64,000 nucleotides of DNA from Telmatactis stephensoni. Taxonomy: Eukaryota > Cnidaria > Anthozoa > Actiniaria > Isophelliidae. Where the stretch lies: NCBI GenBank assembly GCA_029948255.1, contig JALIZF010001623.1:186001-250000 (forward strand), in the 5' to 3' direction. The notes under the pieces are model-generated. The model was not told the DNA's origin. It saw only the letters and a list, made by a program, of their open reading frames with translations, and searched no databases. Numbering within the stretch: the first letter of the stretch is position 1; the number at the start of each line of letters is the position of its first letter. Positions 13,001 through 23,598 of the stretch are shown one piece after another. The position numbers and the translations under genes were made by a program.

Positions 13001-13480
13001 AAGCCTAGCTTCGAAAACCCACTTCGTTTAAAATTAGCTTTATAACAAAATAGCTGTACTATTAGCTTACATATACTAAGTAAGTTAAACTATTTCATCC
13101 ATTACTTGAACATATGTGTATATTAAAGAACGGTGAAATGATTATACAAATGTATGATCAAAAGCTCATCGTGATATATGCGAACTACGTACGTTTATGC
13201 ATGATCAGGGCCCGGCTCGTTAAGTTATCCTTACCCGAAATTTTTGTTGTGCATCAGTTGCACGGGTCCCCTTAATTCTTCTGGAGAGAAGTTCGTCTGC
13301 TGTAGGTTCTCTCGATGGCTCTTCATTCTCTGCTAAAGACGAGATTTCTTCATCATCATCGATCTCCGCGATCTCGCTACCGGCGTCGTCAGTTCCAGCT
13401 TTGATAAGACCAGCTAGTTTTTCGAGAAGCTTCGGATTATCTTGTAAAGCTCTTAATATGTCAGCCTCTTTGTTATTCAT
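10022..13480 (-). CDS. Second CACTA-encoded protein, seven exons, function unknown
   Basis: Seven minus-strand exons join with consistent phases: 13480-13235, 12589-12491, 12342-12220, 11764-11610, 11385-11312, 11066-10975 and 10612-10022. All introns are GT-AG. The predicted protein is about 459 aa, starting at the first ATG of the exon (13480). The N-terminus is acidic (EIDDDEEISS). The middle is basic and lysine/arginine-rich (YRKRDIRKK), then acidic again. The last exon contains two imperfect tandem repeats of about 58 residues, each with MNSNPEKGNNDKVPRPPV and NIKASAKM. It ends in a basic KRARKTNR stretch that could be a nuclear signal. I recognise no domain. By position and charge pattern it is a candidate for the accessory (TnpA-like) factor binding the subterminal repeats, but this is inference. 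It starts about 250 bp from the transposase start, transcribed away from it. Confidence 0.75.
10688..10954. repeat. hAT-like MITE in an intron of the second CACTA gene
   Basis: The termini CAGGGTTCGTAC and GTACAAACCCTG are inverted, and the flanks carry the 5-bp duplication ATAGA. The interior repeats TTCCATGA and CCTTGACTTTCCAGGCCTGG, a motif common in animal hAT-related MITEs. It lies wholly within the intron between 10613 and 10974. Confidence 0.75.
12068..12217. repeat. MITE next to a splice donor in the second CACTA gene
   Basis: Inverted arms of about 45 bp (GAATCAAAATATGGCAGCAA and its partner at the right end) enclose a smaller inverted pair containing CTGACTAG/CTAGTCAG. It is related to the element at 16104-16273 in the transposase gene. 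Its right end abuts the donor of exon 3 (12219/12220). Confidence 0.8.
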
Positions 13481-13728
13481 TATTTTTTCTGCTATTAAAG
13501 ACTGAAATGATTCACTGAAATTGATGATCAACGTTAATGCCGTTACGATTTCAAGCTAGTGACTCTCAAATTTGCGCGCCGTTTCTCCTGGTTTGTTGAC
13601 ATTTGGTGATCGTATTTCAGTGAACCTTGCACTCAAACCCATATTAGGAATATGCACGTGAACACCTCGTGACTCGACATCGCGCGCAATGCAAAATTCG
13701 TCCGGTAATTAAGATCTTATTACACAGG
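13481..13728. promoter_or_regulatory. Putative bidirectional promoter of the CACTA element
   Basis: The 248-bp gap between the divergent start codons at 13480 (minus) and 13729 (plus) is the only place from which both genes can be transcribed. It holds short CG-rich blocks (GCGCGCC, TCGCGCGC) unlike the AT-rich surroundings. No clear TATA box is seen. Transcript ends may extend into it. Confidence 0.4.
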
Positions 13729-16700
13729 ATGCCCTTCGCAAAACAACATATCAATGAGAAGAAAAAGTTAGCTAAAAAGAAGCCATGTCCATGTACTATC
13801 TGTAAAGGTAAAAAAGCTCAATCCCAGAAAGTGTCGGAGTGCCATTCCAAAGTTTTTGGGATCTACGATCCAAGTAAGTCGTATAGTTCTTCATCTTCTG
13901 ACGAAGAAATCACCGGTGAACCTCCACGTAAGCTTGCATGCACTTCGACTGATCATTCGCATCCTCTATCCAAAGTTTTTGGGATCTACGATCCAAGTAA
14001 GTCGCATAGTTCTTCATCTTCTGGTGAAGAAATCACCGAAGGAATCGAAGGTGAACCTCCACGTAAGCTTGCATGCACTAGTACTTCGACCGATGATTCG
14101 CATCCTCTAACCTCTAAAAACGAAACTGATTTGAGTTGCAGTGATCATGACTCATCTATAAGTTGTGAAGTGTCTGATTATGAAGGAGAACATAAAATAA
14201 TTCTGCAGTCTGAATATTCTTCGTCCGAAGAATCTTTGGCGGGACAATTCGATGATGTGGACGAATCAGTTGTGGAATGTGATGTGCTTAGCTCTGCCTC
14301 ATCAAATGAAGACGACGATGATTATTCTAGTGAAATCGCCAAGCTAAAGCTATACAGTGACTGTTCGGTAACTGTTCTGCAAGCACTGGCAGGGTACTTC
14401 TCGTGGTTTACTGAGTTTCCTGCAGTAAGCAAAAATGCCCTTTCAAGCGTTCTGACCTTAAACAAGAACTTACTCCCATCTCCAAACAACCTCCCCCCGT
14501 CCTACGAAGAAGGATTGAAGTTTGTCAAACCATTTCTGTTACCTCTTCGATGCTACCATGTTTGTGTTAATGATTGCATCATTTACCGAAAGAGTGAGAG
14601 GTATGATTATTCTAAACTTGATGCTTGCCCCATCTGTGGTTCTGCTCGCTATGCCAACGAAAGCACAAAGAAACCTGTAAGAAAGTTTGAGTACTATCCT
14701 ATGGAGCCACGTTTTAAACGTATGTATGGGAATGCAACTATTTCAAAATTGTTACAAAGTCATGGCGGTCTTTCAAAGGATTGCTCAATGAAAGATGTCC
14801 ACGATAGCCCAACATGGAAGCATGCCTTCAGTGGAGACTGTGATGAACGAACTTTACAACTTCAGCTTTCTACTGATGGTGTCAATCCATTTAGTTCTAA
14901 TAAGGTAGCATATTCAATGTGGCCCATCATGCTAAGTATATTAAATCTACCAAGGAGTATACGTTCATTCTTTGGTAATATTATGCTAGTTGGCATTGCA
15001 CCTGCTCAAGATGGAGGCGGAGAGCCAAAGAAAATTGACCCATATCTGGAAATAGTTGTTGATGAACTTTTATCTTTAAATGGGAAAATATTCTATATAT
15101 ATGATGGATACAAGAAGGAGTCATTTCAATTCAATGTGTCACTTTTGAACTTTGTTCTTGATTATCCTGGATGTACCAAAGTTTTCAGTGCAGCTGGATC
15201 AAATGCACTGCAAGCCTGCATGTGGTGTGACTTAAGAGGTAATAATTACATGAAGAAGTTAAAAAATGTTTGTTATTTATACAAATATTACATTAAACCT
15301 TCAACCATAGGGTTGGCCGGTTACAATAAATTAATATTCATGCATGTAATCAGTGACTAGCTAATTATTGATCATATGCATATCTGAAGTGATCTGTTTA
15401 TACACTTTGTATAGTGCCTTGTACATTCATAGCATGCATGTAACATATAGTGTAAGTATTATTTTGTTATACATGTCGCTGCACTGTTTGGAAAGTATTT
15501 AATTTAGAGGCAGTGTGTACATGAGAATACACTGTCCCCCATTAGTGTGCAAGCATTAGAAGACATTTGACACTTTAATAAATAATGTTTCTTTATATTA
15601 TTATTATTACTATTATTGTTATTATTTCAGGAAACTACATGAAAGATCTGGATAAAGTTGTGTTTTTAAACAACAGGCGTTATTTACCAGCTGAGCATGA
15701 ATTGCGCCACAATGATGTCCATCGTTTTCCAAGTAGAAAGATTGAGACAGAAGAACCTCCTGAAATGATTTCTAATGATGATGTTTTGGTAAATGCTCTT
15801 GCCTATGAGAAAGCAAAAAACAAATCACAAGCAGCAAATATATTGAAGGCCACTGGCTCTAAGGGTGTGAATTGTTTCATGCTTCTACCAAACAATGACC
15901 GGCTAAGTCAAACATTCCCGGAGGTAATGCACAATATTAAAAATGTGATAACTGCATTTTATGAGCTCTTTACTGGAAAAGGGTACAGTATCAAGGTCAA
16001 AGGTTTGGAAGATGCTTTGGGTAGGTTTAAAGACTCGCCAGTACGTGACAACAGGCAAGGTATGTAGTAAAAATATTGATATAATAATTAAATATAGCTA
16101 TTGTATTGACCGATTCGAAATATGGTGACAAATTTGAATAACTATTGTTCTGGACTGACTAGCCTGGTGTTCACGAGGAAACACAAAAGCATTTTCACAT
16201 GAATGAGAGGCTAGTCACTTATAAAACAATTATAGTTATTCAAATTTGCCGCCATATTTCAAATCGGTGTATAGAAATAGTTACATGACTTTACTTCGAT
16301 AATAATAATATAATATAGATACTTATGTTATACTTAAATGATCAATTAAGTATATATAAATTATAGAACATCTCTATAATTCAATTATTGTTCAAGTATC
16401 AAACAAGTACATCATATTGTATTATTAATAGTACAATGATATGTTAATAGACCAGTTTCGAGTTCCGTTTTGCTCAGGCTTAGCCTCGAATCCAAGTAAA
16501 GTATACATGAATTTAGCAAAAACCCCGTGGAATTCTAAAGTATTCTCTTTGTTTGTTCATTGCATTCCATCGGACTGTTGCTAAAATTCTGTGGAATAAG
16601 TTTCGCGTAATCGAGGCTTAGCCTGAGCAAACAGGAACTCGAAAATGGAGTATTATGAAGCTCAATCTTTATGGAAATTAAAGCAGTATGTAGTTGAGAT

Positions 16701-19259
16701 CAGATCTTCTGATTTGATGTATTTTCTATTATGAGGTATTAAAACATTACATTCTAATATAATCGCCTGCAATAATAATTACTCAGTTTTTGATTTATTG
16801 CTTGCTTGTTAATAAGGTGACTTATTTAAATTTATAATCTAATTATAGGCCCTCCATTTGTGCTGACAAAATCTGAAATTACATTGGCTGATCAGCGTCT
16901 CAAAAAAATTAGTGTACCTACTGGATATGGTTTTAATCCTCGCCCATTTTTTAGAAAAAAGATCTATCTGAAGTCCCATGATTGGAAACAGGTAACAACT
17001 GAATTCAACAAGTCTGGTGCTTTTAAGTAACAGGCTATGTGTCATCTGTAGGCGCCAAAAGGTTAATCATTGAATTCAACAAAATGTATCATATATGTCA
17101 AAAAGTTTTCCATTTTGCTTCTCAAAAACCTCAGTTAAGGAAATTTATCTGTGTGATGAATATCCCCAGCCTTAACATATATTATTTAAGTTAGAGTAGG
17201 ATAATTTGTTTGTTTTTATATCTTTCCCCCCTTTTGTATATGGTCACATTATTTTATTTTGCTAATGTACATCGAAAAGCCCCGAATGAATATGTAATAA
17301 TATGTATGCACGTATGTATGTGTAAATATAACTTTGTAACAAAAGAAATACTTATATTCTTGACCTTTGTATTTTTTTAAAGCTTGCAGTAGATGGAATT
17401 CTAAAATTTGTCCTGAGAGGTTGTCTTGGTGAAAGTCAAAGGAAGACTTTCTTTCATCTCCTTGATATAATAAGTTGTATCTGTGATGAAGTCCAAGATC
17501 CAGCCCACCTAGATAATTTGAAGCGTGAAGTGGATTTAGTGTGTGTAGAAATGGAAAGGGACTTTCCTATTGCAATTCAGGTAGTTTTATTTGATCTATT
17601 TGTGTGCTATCTTTATAATTATATAGATCTAAACTGAACATGCCAGCTGACAGAGTACAAGTTAGTTCAGTCAGTGGTTTAAACTTGGAATACAGCACCT
17701 TTACCACTGACCTTAACTTGAAAAGTCAGGGAATTCCTGAATTTTTTCAAGGTCAGGGAATTGACAGGGATTTTTAAATTTGGTCAGGGTAATTGTCAAA
17801 ATTTTTCAAAAGTCAGGGAATTTTGCGTTGGAAAGGTCAAACAACCCTTTTAATAGCTTGGCTGTAGAATTCCATGAACCGTAACTGCTTTAAATTTCAT
17901 TGACTTCTTGAGTGGAATAGAAATAATTGTTGCTAAAAATCAGTGAGAAAATGAGATTTAGTCCATGAAACGTCAGGGAATTTTGTTTCACCCAGAGAGT
18001 GGGAACCCTGTACAGCTAATTAAAATTGCTTTTATTAATTTATGCTTTGCAGACTATCAGCTTCCACATTCTCCATCACGTAGTGGATGGCATCAAACTT
18101 CAAGGGCCAGTACACAGCTGGTGGATGTACGTATACGAGAGATTCAACAGTTGGGTTTGTCAAAGAGTGAAGAATAGGCGTCATCCAGAAGTTAATGTTA
18201 TGGAAACTTACAGGGTAAATGTCTTTACATGCAGTGGTTTTGATATTCTGTGAACTGTGACCTTCAAACAGTCTGTTGGAATTTGGTTATTTGCTTCTGC
18301 TTAATTACCAAATACAAATACAATCTTTAGACAATAATTTAATATATATTTTTTTTACTTTTCATTGAGAGAAGCAAATAACCAGATTCTAACTGACTTT
18401 TTGTCCAAGTTCACATTATTTCGAAAACCAAGCTATAAAATGAAAACAAGTTTGGCTATTATAATATTGATCTTTTCAATAATAAATAAAATACTACATG
18501 TATATTGCTTGATATTGCGGAATGCTGGAATCCATGGATTTCACCCATACACATGAATGGATATATTAAGTACCTTGTCACTCAGAATATACTATGAATG
18601 CATTACTCTAACATGCTTGAAAGTAAAGCTCCCTTAAAGTTTCAATTTATATGCTTTAATTTCTTTTTTATTTTTTTAAATTAAATTTGTATTTGTTTTC
18701 AAAGCTATTTGATTGGGTCCAATATATGAAGATGGCCAACTGTATTGAGCTTCCATCTGCCTGCAGTGATGATGACGACGAGACTAATAAATCAACAGAT
18801 CCTCATGAATACTATCAACCAACAACACTCGAGATGAAATTCATTACCAACCATTTACAGGCTAATGTGGACTTAAAGCAAGATACAACCAGAAAATCTA
18901 GTGCCTATAAAGCTAAGTCCAACTCTAAATCAAAGCCTCTTAAATGGAAAGAAAAAGACCATGTCTGTGTTTTTTTGACATCAAATAGGTTTGAAATTGG
19001 CATTATTCAACACTTTATAGTGTTCAATACCTTACTAGATGTTCAACATGTCTTTGTGACAGTATTGGCATTGCCTTGCTGTAAAGATGATGGATTGTAT
19101 ACCATTAACATGAAGTCTGCTTCAAATGTGAAAACAATCCACATCAATGATATTTCCAAGCCACTTTTAGTTGGACAAGATGACGAGGATGCTGACAGAA
19201 TATGGCTATTAAATGTCAGTCCACTAGTTCGACAAAGAAATGCCAAAATGAATCTATAG
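13729..19259 (+). CDS. CACTA transposase (Tnp2 family), six exons, ~998 aa
   Basis: Exons 13729-15238, 15631-16059, 16849-16991, 17383-17580, 18053-18214 and 18705-19259 join with GT-AG introns and consistent phase, with no internal stop. The N-terminal region is basic with a C-X-C-X2-C cluster (PCPCTIC) and contains two tandem near-copies of a serine-rich 35-residue unit (KVFGIYDPSKS). The tnp2 core follows: C-X2-C near CPICGSA, then STDGVNPFSSNKVAYSMWPI, MLVGIAP, and the MWCDLRG block. Exon 4 carries LKFVLRGCLGES. Exon 5 carries the C-terminal signature with GPVHSWWMYVYERF and NRRHPEVN, as in the DUF4218-type tail of CACTA transposases. The first ATG of the open frame is used. The product should bind the element ends and catalyse cut-and-paste transposition in the nucleus. 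Several introns have acquired MITEs without harming the frame. Confidence 0.9.
16104..16273. repeat. MITE in transposase intron 2
   Basis: Inverted arms of about 45 bp carry the block AAATATGGTGACAAATTTG at the left and its partner (GCCGCCATATTT) at the right. An inner inverted pair GACTAGCC/GGCTAGTC is the same as in the element at 12068-12217. Outer bases are TA, consistent with a TA target but not proven. Confidence 0.8.
16455..16645. repeat. Palindromic MITE in transposase intron 2
   Basis: The left arm runs TTTCGAGTTCCGTTTTGCTC then AGGCTTAGCCTCGA. The right arm is its inverted copy ending GGAACTCGAAA. It shares the GGCTTAGCCTC motif with the fold-back at 37583-37692. Confidence 0.75.
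17690..18010. repeat. GTCAGGGAA-rich hAT-like repeat in transposase intron 4
   Basis: GTCAGGGAATT recurs several times and the right end is GTGGGAACCCTG. A related copy at 44543-44675 begins CAGGGTTCCCAGGTCAGGG, which gives the matching other terminus. The left end here is unclear. Confidence 0.55.
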
Positions 19260-19699
19260 GGACCATGAAATTTGTCGAGTAATTATCGTGGCCGAACACT
19301 CCATTAATTTATTTTTTAATTAAAAATTTTTAGATTTTTTGGAATATGAAAAAATTGCAAGTTAGATCATATTTTATTGAAATTTATCAGAGTGATTGTG
19401 TATTACTGTATGCCTTCCATGCATGTGAGGCTTAAAATTTGATCAGATCGATTAAAGTGCATGTAGCTATGTTTAATTTGTTAGCGTGATTTATTGCATT
19501 TGCATTTACTGTAGCATTTGTTTGCATTTCATTATTATTCATATGTTGTAAATGAATCGATAGCATATATACAGAGCAGTACTGTGTGAGACTTTATATG
19601 TGAAGTGAAATACTTATATATTATTAAATTATTATCAAATAATAACAATATATATGAGTAATAGAATGCAAACATGCAATGGTTAATGTAAATGCAGCC

Positions 19700-20185
19700 A
19701 CAACACGTTTTACATGCATATCAAATGATAAAACATTTTCACATGTATTTCACATTGTACATTTTCTGTCATGTTCTCATATTTACATGTGAAATGATCA
19801 GAGAAAGGTTTCACATGTTTTTTCACACATCCTTTGCTGAAAATAAATGTTTCACATGCATGTGAAACGATCAAAGAAAATTTCACATGTATTTTCACAT
19901 ACACATTTTCTGATAACAAATGTTTCACATACATGTGAAACAATCAAAGAAAATTTCACATGTATTTTCACACATCCGTTGCTGAAAATGAATGTTTCAC
20001 ATGCATGTGAAACGATCAAAGAAAATTTCACATGTATTTTCACATGCACATTTTCTAATAACAAATGTTTCACATGTATGTGAAATTTTCCAGCATTTTC
20101 ACATGTGTTTTTCACACATTTTTTCACATGGTGTAGATTTTCACATGTCTTTCATATACTTTTCACATACTACTGGCTAGTAGTG
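19700..20185. repeat. Right subterminal repeat region of the CACTA element
   Basis: TTTCACATG/CATGTGAAA motifs are packed through this interval, including tandem units near 19845-20060 with a period of about 70 bp or twice that (AATGTTTCACATGCATGTG and AAAGAAAATTTCACATGT). The motif matches the left subterminal region. Open frames here are by-products of the repeat. Confidence 0.9.
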
Positions 20186-20188
20186 GTT

Positions 20189-21830
20189 GCTGGTAGGCTT
20201 GGCTCAGGTCCAGTTTTGTGAAGTGAACTCCACCTCCAAGCTGAGCTAGCAGATCTTCTGTTTTTGGAATGGGATAGTTATCAAGTTTGCTTACTTGATT
20301 CAGAGTGACTTTAAAGTCGCCACAAATGCGTATTGTGCCATCAGTTTTGACGATTGGAACAATGGGCGTGGCCCATTCAGAGAACTCCACAGGACGGATG
20401 GTACCCTCTTTCAGCAAACGGTCTAACTCTGCGTCCACTTTAGCACGAAGGGCATAGGCCACTGGACGGGGTTTGAAGTATTTTGGCTTTGCTTCAGGAA
20501 CTAAATAGATTTTAGCTTTGACACCTTGAACTGTGCCCAGGCCTTCTTCAAACACTGAGGCATGTTGGTTTAACAGAGATGTTAATTCTTGATCAGCTGC
20601 ATTCAGATGGAAAATTTCAGACCAGGCTAACTTGATGTGTTTTAGCCAGTCTCTGCCCAGAAGACAGGGGGCTTCTCCTTTCACTACCATCACAGGTAAG
20701 TTTCCAGTGAATTCTTTATAGTGAACATTTACAGACAGTTTACCAAGGATAGGAATGATATCTCCAGTGTAGGACTGTAATGTGACTTTAGACTTTTCCA
20801 GGGTTAGGGGCTCATTCTGAATGTTGTTTATCTGTTGCAGAACATCTTCTCCAATAACTGTGTATGACGCCCCAGTATCCAACTCCATTTTAACTTGTAA
20901 ACCATTTATCTTCACATCCACCATATAAGGATTTTTGCTGTTACTGTCAAGAATCGCAAACATGGGATATAAATCATCTGAATTTTCCTCTTCATCCTCC
21001 TCTTTTTCATCCAGAACATGCACTCGAGGTTTGGATCTGTTGACATTTTGACTAGTGCTAGTCGCTGGTTTCTCTGATGGCTTATTTTGTGCTTTTTGGG
21101 GGCATCTCGCTATGATGTGCCCTCTTTGTTTACAATAATGACAATTTTTCTCTTTAAAATAACATTTATCCGGACTGTGTTGTTTTCCACAACGAAATCA
21201 TTCTTGAGAAGATGTGTTGCTCGGTTTAGACTCACGATTTTCTCTCGACTGTGTGTAAACTGGACGGACTTTATTCACAGAGGCTGGATTCGTAGCTTGT
21301 AAATGGACCATGTGTTGTGCAGCTGTTTCCATGGACACAGCGGTCTCGTACGCTTTTTTGAATGTTAGATCCACTTCCGACAGAAGTCTCCGTTGAATTT
21401 TCTCGTTATTTATACCAGAAACCAGACGGTCTCTCAGCATTGTTTCCAAACTGGATCCAAAATTACAGTGCTCGGCAAGGTTGCGTAAAGCAGCCACGAA
21501 ATCTGATGTGCCTTCGCCGGTTTGGCAAAATCTGTTGTGGAACTTGTGTCGTTGAATGCTCTCGCTCGGTTTCGGCTCGAAATGATCTTTGACCAAGGTG
21601 CACAATTCGGTGTACGATTTAGTACCCGGTTTTGCAGGTGCCAGAAGGTCACAGATGAGTTTGTACGTCTTCTTCCCAATGGAACTCAACAGAATAGCTC
21701 GGCGTCGTTTCAAATCATCCTCGGTCGTTTTGATGTTGTTCGCTTCAAAATAGAAGTCTAGCCTCTCTATATATAATTCCCTTGAATCACTCTCCCGGTC
21801 AAATGGTCCAATCTCGCCGTAGGTTGCCAT
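20189..21830 (-). pseudogene. Gypsy gag-pol, 5' part: Gag, protease, start of RT
   Basis: Translation begins at the ATG at 21830, just after the primer-binding site. The first 211 codons are a retrotransposon Gag domain (FDRESDSRELYIERLDFYF onward). An in-frame TGA at 21195-21197 falls at the first position of the zinc knuckle (next residues FRCGKQHSPDKC), where a Cys would be expected. The same frame then stays open through a second CX2CX4HX4C-like knuckle, the aspartic protease (MELDTGASYTVIG) and the N-terminal RT (EWATPIVPIVKTDGTIR, CGDF, FTKLDLSQAYQQ), and is cut by the CACTA insertion at 20186-20188. The stop is more likely a mutation than programmed readthrough, because it removes a zinc ligand. 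Confidence 0.92.
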
Positions 21831-21835
21831 TTCTC

Positions 21836-21849
21836 GATCCTCGTCGCCA
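21836..21849 (-). promoter_or_regulatory. Gypsy primer-binding site
   Basis: On the minus strand TGGCGACGAGGATC follows the 5' LTR after a 5-nt T run. TGG plus the following bases complements a tRNA 3' end ...CGTCGCCA. Mag-type elements are reported to use serine tRNA. That identity is inferred here, not tested. Confidence 0.65.
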
Positions 21850-21854
21850 AAAAA

Positions 21855-21979
21855 TGTAGTATATTAGACTACGAAATCAGAACAACACGACAAGTGACTG
21901 TTCAAACAGGGCGCCGTTTATTTGACAAAGTCAATCCCAGAAAACCTTGCGGTTATAACACAGGGAACCCGACACTACA
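21855..21979 (-). repeat. Gypsy 5' LTR
   Basis: This is identical by eye over 125 bp to 5888-6012. The host duplication AATAT follows at 21980-21984. Confidence 0.95.
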
Positions 21980-22123
21980 AATATAATTATGTAACAAGTT
22001 AATTTGAAATAAAGCTACTTATTGTTAAGCAGTCATGTGGCTTTAATTTTGCCCAACAGCAACAAGCTAGTGATTGTTCTTTGTATGTCTTTTGACTGTT
22101 CCATGTCAATCATTTCCAGATAG

Positions 22124-22462
22124 CTAAGGTGTGGTTTCACCTTGGTCATCAACAGTTGAATGTTCCATTTCCTTTCCCTCAAGCTCTTTGGCAGTCTCCT
22201 GTTCTGTGTTTTGAGGTGTTACAGAGATAGTTGAAGTCACATCTGAGCTAAATAATTGGTTGTTATCTTGTTCCATATTTGAGGGGGTGGTGTGTTGTTT
22301 CATGCCAATGATCAGTTTATTGTTAGCAGACAGTTCAAAGTCTACATCTCCAATATTCAGCAACTTTTCAGTGAGGTCATCCGTGTTGTCTTTGTAATCA
22401 AAAATATCTTCTCCGAGAAAGCTGTTCACTGTTTTTGCGAATGCAGTGATTTGTGTCTGACA
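22124..22462 (-). CDS. Possible terminal exon of an unrecognised gene
   Basis: An open minus-strand frame of about 112 codons ends in a stop at 22124. It opens just downstream of a TTTGTCAG acceptor-like site near 22463. The peptide is acidic and hydrophilic (DIFDYKDNTDDLTEK, EQETAKELEGKEMEH), like a disordered C-terminal tail. It has no known domain. It lies directly beyond the duplicated host segment, so it is one of the few candidates for non-transposon coding DNA. Its start codon and upstream exons are not visible. Confidence 0.3.
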   Translation of the reverse strand, partial: CQTQITAFAKTVNSFLGEDIFDYKDNTDDLTEKLLNIGDVDFELSANNKLIIGMKQHTTPSNMEQDNNQLFSSDVTSTISVTPQNTEQETAKELEGKEMEHSTVDDQGETTP

Positions 22463-22880
22463 AATCGAATTCTGTGCTGATCTATGGACTTTCTATTTAA
22501 AAAAGCCACTGTGATCGATGTTATCAATACTCACCGTGGTTAGGGAGTCTTGAAAACGGTAATATCCTCAAAAGAAACTGCAATATCGTCAAAAGAATTC
22601 AAAGCAAACCAAATCCCCTCAACCAAACCACGAGGACTCTGGTCAACCGAGTGACATCTCTTGGCTTCCCAGGGTGCCTTTCGAAAGATACCCGATGCAC
22701 CTTGCGTGTCATCAAAAATTACCCAATACGACTATGCGCGCCTAGTTTCTGCTAAATCGGGATTGCCTCCAGGTATACCAACAAATACATTTTTTTTTAC
22801 ATTTTTTTTCCAATTCCTTTTCATATTCACCTGTGGGGACTCCTATAATGCCTCCTCGGGTTTTGGCCTGCGGGGGCAAT
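22463..22880. other. Segment between host exon candidate and second CACTA-like element
   Basis: A plus-strand frame near 22661-22760 (GAFRKIPDAPCVSSKI) looks exon-like but has no known family and no convincing splice sites. A T-rich run lies at 22790-22825. Nothing else is recognised. Confidence 0.3.
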
Positions 22881-23598
22881 CACTGCATGAAAAAATGGAT
22901 TTGCAAGGCTGTTGAAAATGATGCAAATCTTGTGCAAATACCATATTTGATGAACTTTGAACAAAATTGCATCTTTGCAAAGATCATGTTAGAAATATAT
23001 TTGCAAGCAATACAAAGATTGATTGAAGACCTTTTTCACTACCCTATTTGCTAGGGTAAGCAAATATGGTGAAAATTTAACATTTAGATTTGTATTCACC
23101 TTAGTGCAAATGTAAATCAAATTCAATATTTCATATATATTCACTGCTAGAGCAAATATGTGCAAATTGTTAAATTTATTGTCTTGCCAATTACAGCTCA
23201 AAGATGAAGCAAATATCATCTTTGCAATGCTTTTACTAAAGTGAAGTTCAAATCAAATCAAATATTATATTCATATTTGCTAGTGTGGCTATCTTGTGCA
23301 AAATTTTAATTTCACTTCATCATCAAATGCTAAGCAAAGATGAAGAAAATATTATTTTTGCAATACTTTTGCTGTAGTAAAGCTCAAGTCAAATCAAACA
23401 TTTTTTCATATTTGCTTGTATAGCAATTGTGCACAAAATTCTAAATTCACTACAACAACAATTATAGAGCAAAGATAAAGCAAACAATATTTCACTCATG
23501 CTTCTTTTATATTTTTTTATGAGCTATAAATTATAAGAAAATCAATACAAATACAGTAAAGAATATAAAGTATGCATTAAACTACAGTAAAACTTCTT

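Larger units (their letters stand above)
8521..20185 (+). mobile_element. CACTA (EnSpm) DNA transposon, 11,665 bp, inserted in gypsy RT
   Basis: The ends are near-perfect inverted repeats of about 27 bp starting CACTACTAGCCA (left) and ending TGGCTAGTAGTG (right). They are flanked by the 3-bp duplication GTT (8518-8520, 20186-20188). Removing the element and one GTT restores a continuous RT reading frame across the junction, which fixes both ends exactly. Dense copies of CATGTGAAA/TTTCACATG form the subterminal regions. Inside are a Tnp2-type transposase gene (plus) and a divergent second gene (minus), both with consistent splice phases, plus nested MITEs in introns. Two-gene organisation is known for plant CACTA elements. 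Here the genes are divergent instead of alternative products of one transcript. Confidence 0.96.
5888..21979 (-). mobile_element. Ty3/gypsy LTR retrotransposon, K02A2.6-like/Mag type, split by a CACTA element
   Basis: The element lies on the minus strand. It is bounded by identical 125-bp LTRs (TGTAG...CTACA) and flanked by the 5-bp duplication AATAT (5883-5887 and 21980-21984). Without the nested CACTA element its length is about 4.4 kb. The order is Gag, zinc knuckle, aspartic protease, reverse transcriptase, RNase H, integrase. A primer-binding site follows the 5' LTR and a G-rich polypurine tract precedes the 3' LTR. Identical LTRs suggest recent insertion. However, the coding region carries a TGA in the zinc knuckle, a loss at the reverse-transcriptase active site and a 4-nt insertion, so this copy cannot make its own enzymes. 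Confidence 0.95.

Noticed and set aside
19700..20180. Overlapping ORFs on both strands rich in FHMHVK and CVKIHVK repeats
   Set aside because: They are translations of the CATGTGAAA/TTTCACATG subterminal repeats of the CACTA element, not genes.
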